From: Patescibacteria group bacterium
Lineage (GTDB): Bacteria; Patescibacteriota; Minisyncoccia; Ryanbacterales; GWA2-47-10b
DNA length: 34,278 nt
NCBI GenBank assembly: GCA_038064855.1
Contig: JBBTSE010000009.1
Coordinates: 1 to 34,278, forward strand
Direction: 5' to 3'
The translations under genes were made by a program, and so were the position numbers. Positions 6,287-13,117 of the stretch are shown here, one piece after another (position 1 is the first letter of the stretch; each line of letters starts with the position of its first letter). Below the pieces are notes generated by a model, which saw only the letters and a list, made by a program, of their open reading frames with translations, had not been told where the DNA came from and searched no databases.

Positions 6287-7290
6287 AAGAGGCCGATATT
6301 TTTCTTGGCTTCTGCCAAAGTTTTTTGTGCTACTTTTTGTGCGGCCTTGCTGCCGTCTATCAAGAGTTTCTCGATAGCTTTTTTATTTTTAGCGATCTCA
6401 AAGTAGCGGGCTTGGATTGGTTCGAGAAGTATCGTGAGAGAGTTCGCAACTGCTTCTTTGAATTCGCCGTACCCGCGGCCGGCAAAGCGCGCCTCAATTG
6501 TTTTAATAGATTCGCCCGATGCCAAATGCATGAGAAACATAAGGTTTGAAAGGCCGGGTTTATTTTGCGGATCAAAGATGATATCTTTGCCCGAATCAGT
6601 CACCGCGGTTTTTATTTTTTTGAGTATCTGATCGGGCGTATCGAGAAGGCTGATATTGGTATTCTCGCCGTGCGATTTTGACATTTTTTTAGTCGGATCT
6701 TGGAGCGAGAGGATTTTGAGATCTTGTGTGATTTTCGATTGTGGCTCAGGGAACATCTCGCCCGACTTGGCTCGGCGAGACAGGCCAAAGCGTGCGTTGA
6801 ATCGTCGTGCAATCTCACGCGTGAGTTCAAGGTGTGGGAGCTGGTCGCGCCCCACAGGGACGACGCTAGCTTTGTAAGAAAGAATATCAGCGGCTTGCAG
6901 TACGGGGTAGGCGAGGAGGCCAAGGTTGGTGGCCTTGGGATTTTCGGCAAGCATTTCTTTATATACAGGATTGAGCTCGAGCATTGACTTGGGCACGATC
7001 ATGCTGAATAATGTGGCCAGCGCGATCTGCTCGGGTACGAGCGATTGTACAAAAAGTGTCACTTTTCTGGGATCAACACCACATGCCAAGTAGAGCATGA
7101 CGATCTTGAGTGTGTTTTCGCGTATATCTTTCGTGTCCTCAAGTGTGGTGAGTGCGTGTATATCCGCCACCATCAAGTAAGTCTTATATTGCTTTTGATA
7201 TTCAATGAGTGGCTTGAGTGCGCCAAAATAGTTGCCCACATGGAGGCTGCTCGTAGGTCGAAGTCCAGTTAGTAGAATTTGTTTAGGCAT
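6283..7290 (-). CDS. trpS: Tryptophan--tRNA ligase
   Basis: This 335-residue class I aminoacyl-tRNA synthetase charges tRNA-Trp. The HIGH-equivalent is TSSLHVGN (13-20), KMSKS is present as KKMSKSHG, and the TrpRS-specific region contains NPVYKEML and LAYPVLQAADIL followed by VGRDQLPHLELTR. The length is normal for bacterial TrpRS. The ATG is 3 nt after the stop of a small membrane-protein gene on the same strand, so the two are probably co-transcribed. No T-box leader is visible. The stop codon overlaps that of pgm. Confidence 0.97.
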   Translation of the reverse strand: MPKQILLTGLRPTSSLHVGNYFGALKPLIEYQKQYKTYLMVADIHALTTLEDTKDIRENTLKIVMLYLACGVDPRKVTLFVQSLVPEQIALATLFSMIVPKSMLELNPVYKEMLAENPKATNLGLLAYPVLQAADILSYKASVVPVGRDQLPHLELTREIARRFNARFGLSRRAKSGEMFPEPQSKITQDLKILSLQDPTKKMSKSHGENTNISLLDTPDQILKKIKTAVTDSGKDIIFDPQNKPGLSNLMFLMHLASGESIKTIEARFAGRGYGEFKEAVANSLTILLEPIQARYFEIAKNKKAIEKLLIDGSKAAQKVAQKTLAEAKKNIGLF

Positions 7291-7293
7291 AAT

Positions 7294-7482
7294 TTATTTA
7301 TTATATTTACGTGCTATGCGATATTTTAGAACAAGTAAACAACATACAATATATAGTGCTGGCGCTAAACTTATCCACGTTGAATTAAATTTACTAGTCA
7401 TGATTAGGGGTATTCCAAATGTCACAAAAAGTAAGACTTTAGAGAGATCTGGTTTTAAAGTATTCGCTATTGCTTTCAACAT
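7294..7482 (-). CDS. Small two-helix membrane protein
   Basis: This 62-residue hydrophobic protein has an amphipathic N-terminus (MLKAIANTLKPDLSK), two predicted transmembrane segments (about 15-30 and 36-53) and a basic tail. Similar NTLKP-type small membrane proteins seem common in CPR genomes, but no function is known. A TAGAAT element preceded by TGG lies 9 nt before the ATG. It is the first gene of a two-gene unit with trpS (3 nt apart). The stretch is visibly AT-richer than trpS. Confidence 0.6.
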   Translation of the reverse strand: MLKAIANTLKPDLSKVLLFVTFGIPLIMTSKFNSTWISLAPALYIVCCLLVLKYRIARKYNK

Positions 7483-7501
7483 AATGCTTTTATTCTACCA
7501 C

Positions 7502-7534
7502 CAAAAAACCGCCATCGGAAGGGCGGTTTTTTTT
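7502..7534 (-). terminator. Bidirectional rho-independent terminator
   Basis: Stem AAAAAACCGCC (7503-7513) pairs with GGCGGTTTTTT, giving U-runs on both strands. On the minus strand it ends the secG-to-membrane-protein run just after 7543; on the plus strand nothing obvious needs it. Confidence 0.85.
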
Positions 7535-7542
7535 GCGAAGAG

Positions 7543-7800
7543 TTAGATGGTTAGCCAGAGTAAAATTGGCCAGAGGTCGAAGAGAGCAAATAAGATAGCA
7601 GCAAAAGCTATAAATGCGCCTCGTTCGTGCGATCGCTTGATTTGGTGCCGTGATATAATCGCAAGTGTGATTGCGGCGGCCACCAAGAAAAGCGTTGAGA
7701 TGAGGTGGTAAGGGCCGTCTAACAAGAGTGATGGGTTAATAAATCCTAAGAAAGCAATCAGGAAAGCGTAGATCGCAAACTGGTTCCAATGTGTTTTCAT
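7543..7800 (-). CDS. Small multi-pass membrane protein
   Basis: This 85-residue protein has about three predicted transmembrane segments (about 8-24, 32-50, 60-82) separated by a basic loop (RHQIKRSHERG). The family is not recognised. The ATG at 7798-7800 (MKTHWNQF) is 7 nt beyond the RNase J stop; an ATG at 7818 would overlap rnj by 11 nt. It is the last gene of the secG-oppA-tRNA-Leu-rnj run, directly before a strong terminator. Confidence 0.7.
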   Translation of the reverse strand: MKTHWNQFAIYAFLIAFLGFINPSLLLDGPYHLISTLFLVAAAITLAIISRHQIKRSHERGAFIAFAAILFALFDLWPILLWLTI

Positions 7801-7807
7801 GAGATTA

Positions 7808-9613
7808 TTATATCTCAATAACTACGGGTATTACCATCGGCCTACGCTCAGTTTTTTGGAAGAGGAACTGGGCGATTTTTTCTCGGAGTTCTTCTTTGAT
7901 GTACTGCACATTGATCGGATGCATTTTTTCGGTCATTTCTTCGATATGCTTTTTGGTTCTGTTGCGCGTCTCGTAGAGCAAATCTTTTGATTCTTTCAAG
8001 TAGATAAACCCACGCGAGATGATGTCGGGTGACCCGCGTACTTTACCGGTTTTTTGGTCGATAATTGCGATGATGACAAACATGCCGTCAGACGCCATCG
8101 CTTGGCGGTCACGCAATACCACTTCTTTGATATCGCCTACACCCAAGCCGTCGACAAATACCGCGCTTGCATCAACCGCTTCTTTGGTGAGCGTTATCGT
8201 GTCTGCGGTGACATCTATAATGCGGCCGTTTTCAGGGATCACGATGTTTTCATCTTTGATGCCGAGCTCTTTGGCAAGTCGCGTGTGGAGCTTCAACATA
8301 TAGTAGTTACCATGAATAGGCATAAAGAACTTTGGTTTCATAATACCGATCATGAGCTTGAGATCTTCTTGTTGGGCGTGACCGCCCGCATGAATGTCCA
8401 TCATTTGATAGTGAAAGACTTCGGCGCCTTCGCGGTAAATAGTGTCTTTAAGATATTGCACGCTTCGTTCGTTGCCGGGGATGACCGATGACGAGAATAC
8501 TACCGTATCGCCCGCGTGAAGTCGCACATGGCGGTGTTCACGGGTTGCGACACGCATGAGTACCGCGCCACCCTCGCCCTGTGCGCCGGTGCACAGGAAT
8601 AGAATTTTATCATCAGGGTGATTGCTGACATCTTTGATATCAATCATGATGCCTTTCGGTATTTTGAGATATCCCAATTCTTGCGAAAGAGCCACATTGC
8701 TCTTCATTGAATAGCCGTCGATCGCGACCTTACGGCCGTATTTGTGGGCAAGCGAGATGAGCTGTTGCAAGCGCGAGATGAGCGATGCAAAAGTAGCGAC
8801 AATAATGCGTCCCTTAGCTTGCTTGAATATATCTTCGAGATTTTGTTCGATGTCTTGCTCGGAGAGTGAGTGCCCGGGCTTTTCAGCGCCCGTCGAGTCA
8901 GACATTAGGAGTAGTACGCCTTCTTTTGCAAAGCGTTCCATCTTTGCGTAGTCTGCTGGCACATCGCCTACAGGATGCGCGTCAAATTTGAAGTCGGCGG
9001 TATGACAAACGGTACCTACTGGCGTGTGGACTGCTACGCCAACCGTATCAAAGATATTGTGGTTCACATGGAAAAATTCAATGTTAAACACGCCAAGTTT
9101 TAGTTTGGTATCTTGCTTGACCTCTTCGGTGTGCAAGCGTGGCAAGTGCGTAAAATCGCCTTGGCGCTTGAGGATGATGGCGCGCGTGAGTGGCAGGGTA
9201 TAGATAGTAGGGCTGCCAAGTTCTGCCGACAGATAGGGGATTGCGCCGATGTGGTCATAGTGACCGTGGGTGATAATGACACCGCGGATGTTTTTCTGTT
9301 TGGTTTTAAGATATGAGACATTAGGGATAATAAAATCAATTCCCGGCGTACTCTCTTCGGGGAATTGGAGTCCCATATCAAGGATGATGATGTCATCACC
9401 GTATTCGAGAAACATCATGTTGCGCCCGATTTGTTCGACTCCGCCGAGCACGACAACGCGTAGTACGCCCTTTTGGACATTACCGACTACCGTCTGCTCG
9501 ACGCGAAAAGGTGTATGGCTCGGCATGCGACGGGCGCCGCCTGCGCGAGGAGGTCGCGCGCCTCGTCGTGGCGGGCGTGATGACCTCTCTGGTGGTTGTG
9601 GTTTATTGATCAT
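7808..9613 (-). CDS. rnj: Ribonuclease J
   Basis: This 601-residue metallo-beta-lactamase/beta-CASP ribonuclease acts in 5'-to-3' and endonucleolytic RNA turnover and rRNA maturation. The zinc motif HGHYDH is at 116-121, with further metal ligands around the VCHTADFKFD and beta-CASP regions (LLMSDSTGAEKPGHS, STGSQGE-like CTGAQGEGGA, and HAGGHAQQEDL). The N-terminal 35 residues are a disordered Pro/Arg/Gly-rich extension, probably RNA-binding, a known feature of some RNase J proteins. The reading frame stays open through the upstream tRNA-Leu, but the ATG at 9611-9613 is the realistic start. It probably shares the tRNA-Leu promoter. Confidence 0.95.
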   Translation of the reverse strand: MINKPQPPERSSRPPRRGARPPRAGGARRMPSHTPFRVEQTVVGNVQKGVLRVVVLGGVEQIGRNMMFLEYGDDIIILDMGLQFPEESTPGIDFIIPNVSYLKTKQKNIRGVIITHGHYDHIGAIPYLSAELGSPTIYTLPLTRAIILKRQGDFTHLPRLHTEEVKQDTKLKLGVFNIEFFHVNHNIFDTVGVAVHTPVGTVCHTADFKFDAHPVGDVPADYAKMERFAKEGVLLLMSDSTGAEKPGHSLSEQDIEQNLEDIFKQAKGRIIVATFASLISRLQQLISLAHKYGRKVAIDGYSMKSNVALSQELGYLKIPKGIMIDIKDVSNHPDDKILFLCTGAQGEGGAVLMRVATREHRHVRLHAGDTVVFSSSVIPGNERSVQYLKDTIYREGAEVFHYQMMDIHAGGHAQQEDLKLMIGIMKPKFFMPIHGNYYMLKLHTRLAKELGIKDENIVIPENGRIIDVTADTITLTKEAVDASAVFVDGLGVGDIKEVVLRDRQAMASDGMFVIIAIIDQKTGKVRGSPDIISRGFIYLKESKDLLYETRNRTKKHIEEMTEKMHPINVQYIKEELREKIAQFLFQKTERRPMVIPVVIEI

Positions 9614-9658
9614 ATGCAAAAGGAAAAAATAAAATAAATAGTATTGCTGACACGAGTG

Positions 9659-9742
9659 TGCCGAGGGGGGGAGTTGAACCCCCACTCCCTTGCGGGAACA
9701 GCGCTCTGAACGCTGCGTGTCTGCCAGTTTCACCACCTCGGC
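9659..9742 (-). tRNA. leuU: tRNA-Leu (CAG anticodon)
   Basis: This 84-nt class II tRNA begins GCCGAGG, paired with CCTCGGC. The D-arm has GTGAAACTGGCAGAC, the anticodon arm CAGCG-TTCAGAG-CGCTG gives CAG, the long variable arm is TTCCCGCAAGGGA, and the T-arm contains GGTTCAACTCC. The discriminator is A; a complete CCA is not encoded. It sits between oppA and rnj on the same strand with its own consensus promoter upstream. Confidence 0.95.
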
Positions 9743-9784
9743 GGGTGGTATATGTGCGATATAGTTTTTTACATTAGTGCTGTC

Positions 9785-9813
9785 AGTATATCGCTCTTTT
9801 ACTCCTTTGTCAA
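9785..9813 (-). promoter_or_regulatory. Near-consensus sigma70 promoter for tRNA-Leu and rnj
   Basis: On the minus strand a perfect -35 TTGACA (9808-9813), a 17-nt spacer and -10 TATACT (9785-9790) lie about 43 nt before the tRNA 5' end. The -35 is inside the last codons of oppA. This is the best promoter match in the window. Confidence 0.85.
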
Positions 9814-11508
9814 GATATTCCAGACACTCTTGGTTTGAGTATACCACGCATCAATAGTGCTGAAACGCTCTTGGGGAAATGGAATGATACGGGCGCCGAT
9901 GCCGCCGAGATCTTTATAGGTCGCATACAAATAATGGGGGCTATAGAGAAATATCGCAGGGCGATCTTTGGCGATTTCTTCTTGGAAGAGCGTATAGAGC
10001 TCGACACGCTTGTCGTTGCTCGTAGTATTTTGCGCGTTTTCCAAAAGTGTATCTACTTTGGTATTTGCGTAGAGCGCGATGTTTGAGCCCGGGTGTTTTA
10101 TTTGGCGCGCGTGCCAAAAACCAAGTGGGTCGACATCGTACCCCATCACGAGACCATAGAGGAGCGCGTCATAGTTTCGTGGGCGGATGAAGTTTTGATC
10201 AAGGTCGCCTTTTTCATATGCTTGCACGGTAACTTCCACGCCGATCTCACGCCACATATCGCGCACCATCTCGGCTGCACGCACGAGTTCAGGTGTTTGG
10301 ATGGTGGTGATGGTAAATGAAATTTTTACGCGATCTTTTTTGCCTTCGAGTTTTTCGATGATGCCGTCACCATCCGTATCTTCGTATTTTGCCTTCGCGA
10401 GTATTTCCTTGGCACCCTCGATATTGCGCTTGGTATTTTCAAGAGTTGACGCGTGAGCAAAGGTGCCCGGGGGGATAGGTAGCGAGGTCGCGGTAGCTCT
10501 CCCGCCAAGAATTTCATTCACAATGCGCTCTCGATCGGTTGCCTTGGCGAGCGCTTCACGCAGTACGGGGTCGCGGAGTGGTGTGTAGGTGTCTTGGTTG
10601 AAGAAAATACCTACAACGCGTGGGAGGCTCATCTCGTGTACGATGCTTTGCGATGGTGTGTGCCATGAGTGATCGATACTTGCGGCATCAATCGCATTGT
10701 CTTCAAATGCAGTGCGGAGTGCCGCGTCTGTCGGGTAAAAGTAAAAGGTAATAGTGTCGAGGTATGGAGGGCGCGGGAGGTATCCTTTGAAGCGTTTGAG
10801 ATAAAATGCCGTGATGACACCACGGTCGTCTTTGGTGACGGTATCAATATGAAAGGGTCCCGCGCCGACTGGCTCCGTGTTGAGCGACGAGAGAGGGAAC
10901 GCTTCGGGTTGTGTGTCGTGCCACAAGTGTTTTGGTAAAATACCCATGGTGGCATTTCCCAAAAACGGTGCGTAGGGACGCTTGAGATGAAAAACTATTT
11001 CTCGCTCGTTTTTAATTTCAATACCAACACCTTCCCAGTGCGCGAGGCGGTGACTTCGGATGGCAGGATTTTTTGCAAGTTCTACGGTAAAGGCAATGTC
11101 TGCGGCAGTGAGTATTTCTCCATCATGCCAGCGCAATCCTTCGCGTAGCCAAAAGGTATAGGTAAGGCCGTCTTCTGAAATCTCATAGCGTTCCGCAAGC
11201 TCGGGGACAAATCCACCTTTGCCGTCGGGCTTTACGAGTCCCGCGTACACAATGCGGGCGAGGTCACGATCAACATCAGATAGAGCAAGGAGTGGATTGA
11301 TGAAGCGCGGTATGCCCACTATGCCTTCCGTCAACGATCCGCCCCGCGCGGGGATTTCTTTTGAAAAATCACGATCGACGCGCACCAGGAGTACATTGAT
11401 CGCTGCCCACGCGACAAACAAAAAAAAGAGAAAAGCTATTTTCTCACGACGGGTAAGAGTGTCGAAGAGAGTCCGCCACTCGGAGCGCGTTGGCATAAGC
11501 CGACCCAT
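9799..11508 (-). CDS. Membrane-anchored peptide/solute-binding protein (SBP family 5)
   Basis: This 569-residue protein resembles the OppA/DppA substrate-binding component of ABC peptide importers. Family features are the FINPLLALSDVDRDLARIVYAGLVK region, YTFWLREGLRWHDGEILTAADIAFTVEL (the hallmark SBP_bac_5 stretch), VGAGPFHIDTV, and the VDTLLENAQNT-x-RVELYTLFQEEIAKD region near the C-terminus. A transmembrane segment at about 23-43 has no lipobox Cys, so the protein is probably tethered to the membrane. No permease or ATPase gene is nearby, so it works with unlinked components or independently. It follows secG by 6 nt. The start could also be Met5. Confidence 0.92.
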   Translation of the reverse strand: MGRLMPTRSEWRTLFDTLTRREKIAFLFFLFVAWAAINVLLVRVDRDFSKEIPARGGSLTEGIVGIPRFINPLLALSDVDRDLARIVYAGLVKPDGKGGFVPELAERYEISEDGLTYTFWLREGLRWHDGEILTAADIAFTVELAKNPAIRSHRLAHWEGVGIEIKNEREIVFHLKRPYAPFLGNATMGILPKHLWHDTQPEAFPLSSLNTEPVGAGPFHIDTVTKDDRGVITAFYLKRFKGYLPRPPYLDTITFYFYPTDAALRTAFEDNAIDAASIDHSWHTPSQSIVHEMSLPRVVGIFFNQDTYTPLRDPVLREALAKATDRERIVNEILGGRATATSLPIPPGTFAHASTLENTKRNIEGAKEILAKAKYEDTDGDGIIEKLEGKKDRVKISFTITTIQTPELVRAAEMVRDMWREIGVEVTVQAYEKGDLDQNFIRPRNYDALLYGLVMGYDVDPLGFWHARQIKHPGSNIALYANTKVDTLLENAQNTTSNDKRVELYTLFQEEIAKDRPAIFLYSPHYLYATYKDLGGIGARIIPFPQERFSTIDAWYTQTKSVWNILTKE

Positions 11509-11514
11509 GAGTAC

Positions 11515-11733
11515 TTAGCGCAAAAAGAGCGGAGCGAGGGTAGATACTATGAATAACGCACCGAGGAGGATGGTCGCGCGAAAGAGCCACTTTTCAGCAC
11601 CCCTGCGGGAATTGTAGGTTGCGGAGTCTCCGCCAAATGATCCGCCCAAGCTCGAGCCGCGCTGTTGCAAAAGCACGAGTGCGACAATGAGTATCGAGAT
11701 AAGTATTTGGATATAGGGCAATATAGTTTGCAT
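11515..11733 (-). CDS. secG: Preprotein translocase subunit SecG
   Basis: This 72-residue protein has two transmembrane segments (about 5-22 and 50-70) flanking the conserved LVLLQQRGSSLGGSFGGDSATYNSRRGAEKWLFRAT loop. It is the accessory subunit of the SecYEG channel. The ATG lies 6 nt after a TATACT -10 with a TTGTCG -35 at 17-nt spacing, predicting a leaderless mRNA. It is the first gene of a run leading into the peptide-binding protein. Confidence 0.95.
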   Translation of the reverse strand: MQTILPYIQILISILIVALVLLQQRGSSLGGSFGGDSATYNSRRGAEKWLFRATILLGALFIVSTLAPLFLR

Positions 11734-11739
11734 TGCTCT

Positions 11740-11768
11740 AGTATACGCAGATTACCCTCGTACGACAA
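11740..11768 (-). promoter_or_regulatory. Promoter of secG, leaderless layout
   Basis: On the minus strand: TTGTCG (11763-11768), a 17-nt spacer, TATACT (11740-11745), then 6 nt to the secG ATG. The -35 lies inside the 3' end of uvrC. Confidence 0.7.
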
Positions 11769-13011
11769 GCTGTCGGCTTCGTGCCCTATGAAAGGAAATA
11801 GCAAAGCGGTGCGCTTCGTCTCGGAGTGCCGTAATAAGATTGAAGAGCGGTTGGGGGAGTGTTTTGAGCGCAAAGGGCGCACGCCGGCCCGGTACATAGA
11901 GTTCTTCTTCGCGCTTTGCGATTGACGCGATGGGTATTGAATGTTTTTCGGCAAGTTTTGCGACCGCGCTCAACTGTCCTTTTCCGCCATCAATGATAAT
12001 AAGATCAGGTTTTGGCCAGTCATCACGGCGAAGGCGGCGGCCTACTACCTCGTAGAGTGACGCAAAATCATCGACACCTTTGACTGTTTTGACGATAAAT
12101 TTTCGATACTGATCTTTAGCTGGCATACCTCCCGCAAATACCGCCATTGACGCTACTGACGATGATCCTTGGTGATGTGAGATATCAAAGCACTCGATGC
12201 GCCCGGGTGGGTGGTCGAGCTGTAGTAATTCTGCGAGCAGTCGGAGCGCGCGCTGGCGTTCGGCCGCCATATCGTTTTGCAAATACGGTTGATGCTCAAA
12301 GATGTGCGCGAGACTCGTTATCTGATCGCGCAGTTTTTGCGCTTCTTCGTAGTGGCGCGTCTTGGCGGCGCGTTCCATCTTTGTAGAGAGTTCGCGTGCG
12401 AGTGTTTTTGTTTTACCCATCAGTACTTTGCGTATCGCTTCCATATTGAGCTTGTATTGTTTTTTGTCAGCGGGCGTTGAGAGCGTGTCAACGCAGCAAA
12501 AACCAAGACATCTACCGATCTGCGCGTTTACGCATCGGCGCTTGTGTCGCGGTCGCGGAGGGCAGGTGCAGTAGGGGAACGCTCTGCGTAAGAGCATGAC
12601 TACGCGCTTGATAGCGGCACCATCGGTAAAGGGCCCGATCGCGCGCGATTGCTTCTCGGCACCCGGTTGGTGGGTTAGATAGATGCGCGGGAAAGTATCT
12701 TTGGAAAAGGCGACAAAAAAATAATTTTTGTCATCACGCATGACAAGGTTATATTTTGGTTTATACGATTTGATGTATGCTGACTCAGTGATGAGTGCTT
12801 CGATATCAGAGGTGAGCTCTTTCCATTCGACATTGGCGGCCTCGCGCACCATATCGTTTTTCCAGCCCCCTTGTGTGTACGAGCGTAGGCGCGCGCGCAA
12901 ATTTGCCGCCTTTCCTATATAGATGACGCGTCCGCGAGCATTCTTAAAAAAATAGACCCCCGGTGTTTGAGGCGCAGTTTTGATAATGCCCGAGAGTTCT
13001 TGTTGCTGCAT
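11752..13011 (-). CDS. uvrC: Excinuclease ABC subunit C, short form lacking the C-terminal HhH domain
   Basis: This 419-residue protein makes the incisions in nucleotide excision repair. The GIY-YIG nuclease is at the N-terminus (PGVYFFKNARGRVIYIGKA). A Cys cluster follows (CTCPPRPRHKRRC through CCVD), then the UVR motif around ATKTRHYEEAQKLRDQI-like residues, and the RNase H-like domain (IECFDISHHQG, LIIIDGGKGQLSA, HRFAISFHR). It stops right after the RNase H core and lacks the tandem helix-hairpin-helix domain of the usual 600-residue UvrC. No remnant fits in the 18 nt before secG. ATG at 13009-13011 is preferred over an ATG 14 codons upstream, because TATGAT lies 6 nt before it. Head to head with uvrA. 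Confidence 0.9.
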   Translation of the reverse strand: MQQQELSGIIKTAPQTPGVYFFKNARGRVIYIGKAANLRARLRSYTQGGWKNDMVREAANVEWKELTSDIEALITESAYIKSYKPKYNLVMRDDKNYFFVAFSKDTFPRIYLTHQPGAEKQSRAIGPFTDGAAIKRVVMLLRRAFPYCTCPPRPRHKRRCVNAQIGRCLGFCCVDTLSTPADKKQYKLNMEAIRKVLMGKTKTLARELSTKMERAAKTRHYEEAQKLRDQITSLAHIFEHQPYLQNDMAAERQRALRLLAELLQLDHPPGRIECFDISHHQGSSSVASMAVFAGGMPAKDQYRKFIVKTVKGVDDFASLYEVVGRRLRRDDWPKPDLIIIDGGKGQLSAVAKLAEKHSIPIASIAKREEELYVPGRRAPFALKTLPQPLFNLITALRDEAHRFAISFHRARSRQLVVRG

Positions 13012-13017
13012 AGAGGC

Positions 13018-13023
13018 ATCATA
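13018..13023 (-). promoter_or_regulatory. -10 element of uvrC
   Basis: On the minus strand TATGAT lies 6 nt before the preferred uvrC ATG, as in the other leaderless-type genes here. The -35 is weak. Confidence 0.45.
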
Positions 13024-13054
13024 TGGGCATTTTGCGCCTCGGTCTACCCACATC

Positions 13055-13083
13055 TTGAAGTGAAAACTTTTCGGGGGTATAAT
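13055..13083 (+). promoter_or_regulatory. Sigma70-type promoter of uvrA
   Basis: TTGAAG (13055-13060), a 17-nt spacer and a perfect TATAAT (13078-13083). The uvrA ATG follows 35 nt later, so this is one of the few genes here with a normal leader. A GGGG run in the leader (13101-13104) is only a weak Shine-Dalgarno candidate. No LexA-type operator is evident. Confidence 0.8.
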
Positions 13084-13117
13084 GCATTACTTCTTAAAAA
13101 GGGGATCTTAAAAACTC

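Noticed and set aside
9614-9847. A 78-codon upstream extension of RNase J
   Set aside because: The extra codons read through tRNA-Leu and its promoter. RNase J starts sensibly at the ATG at 9611-9613.
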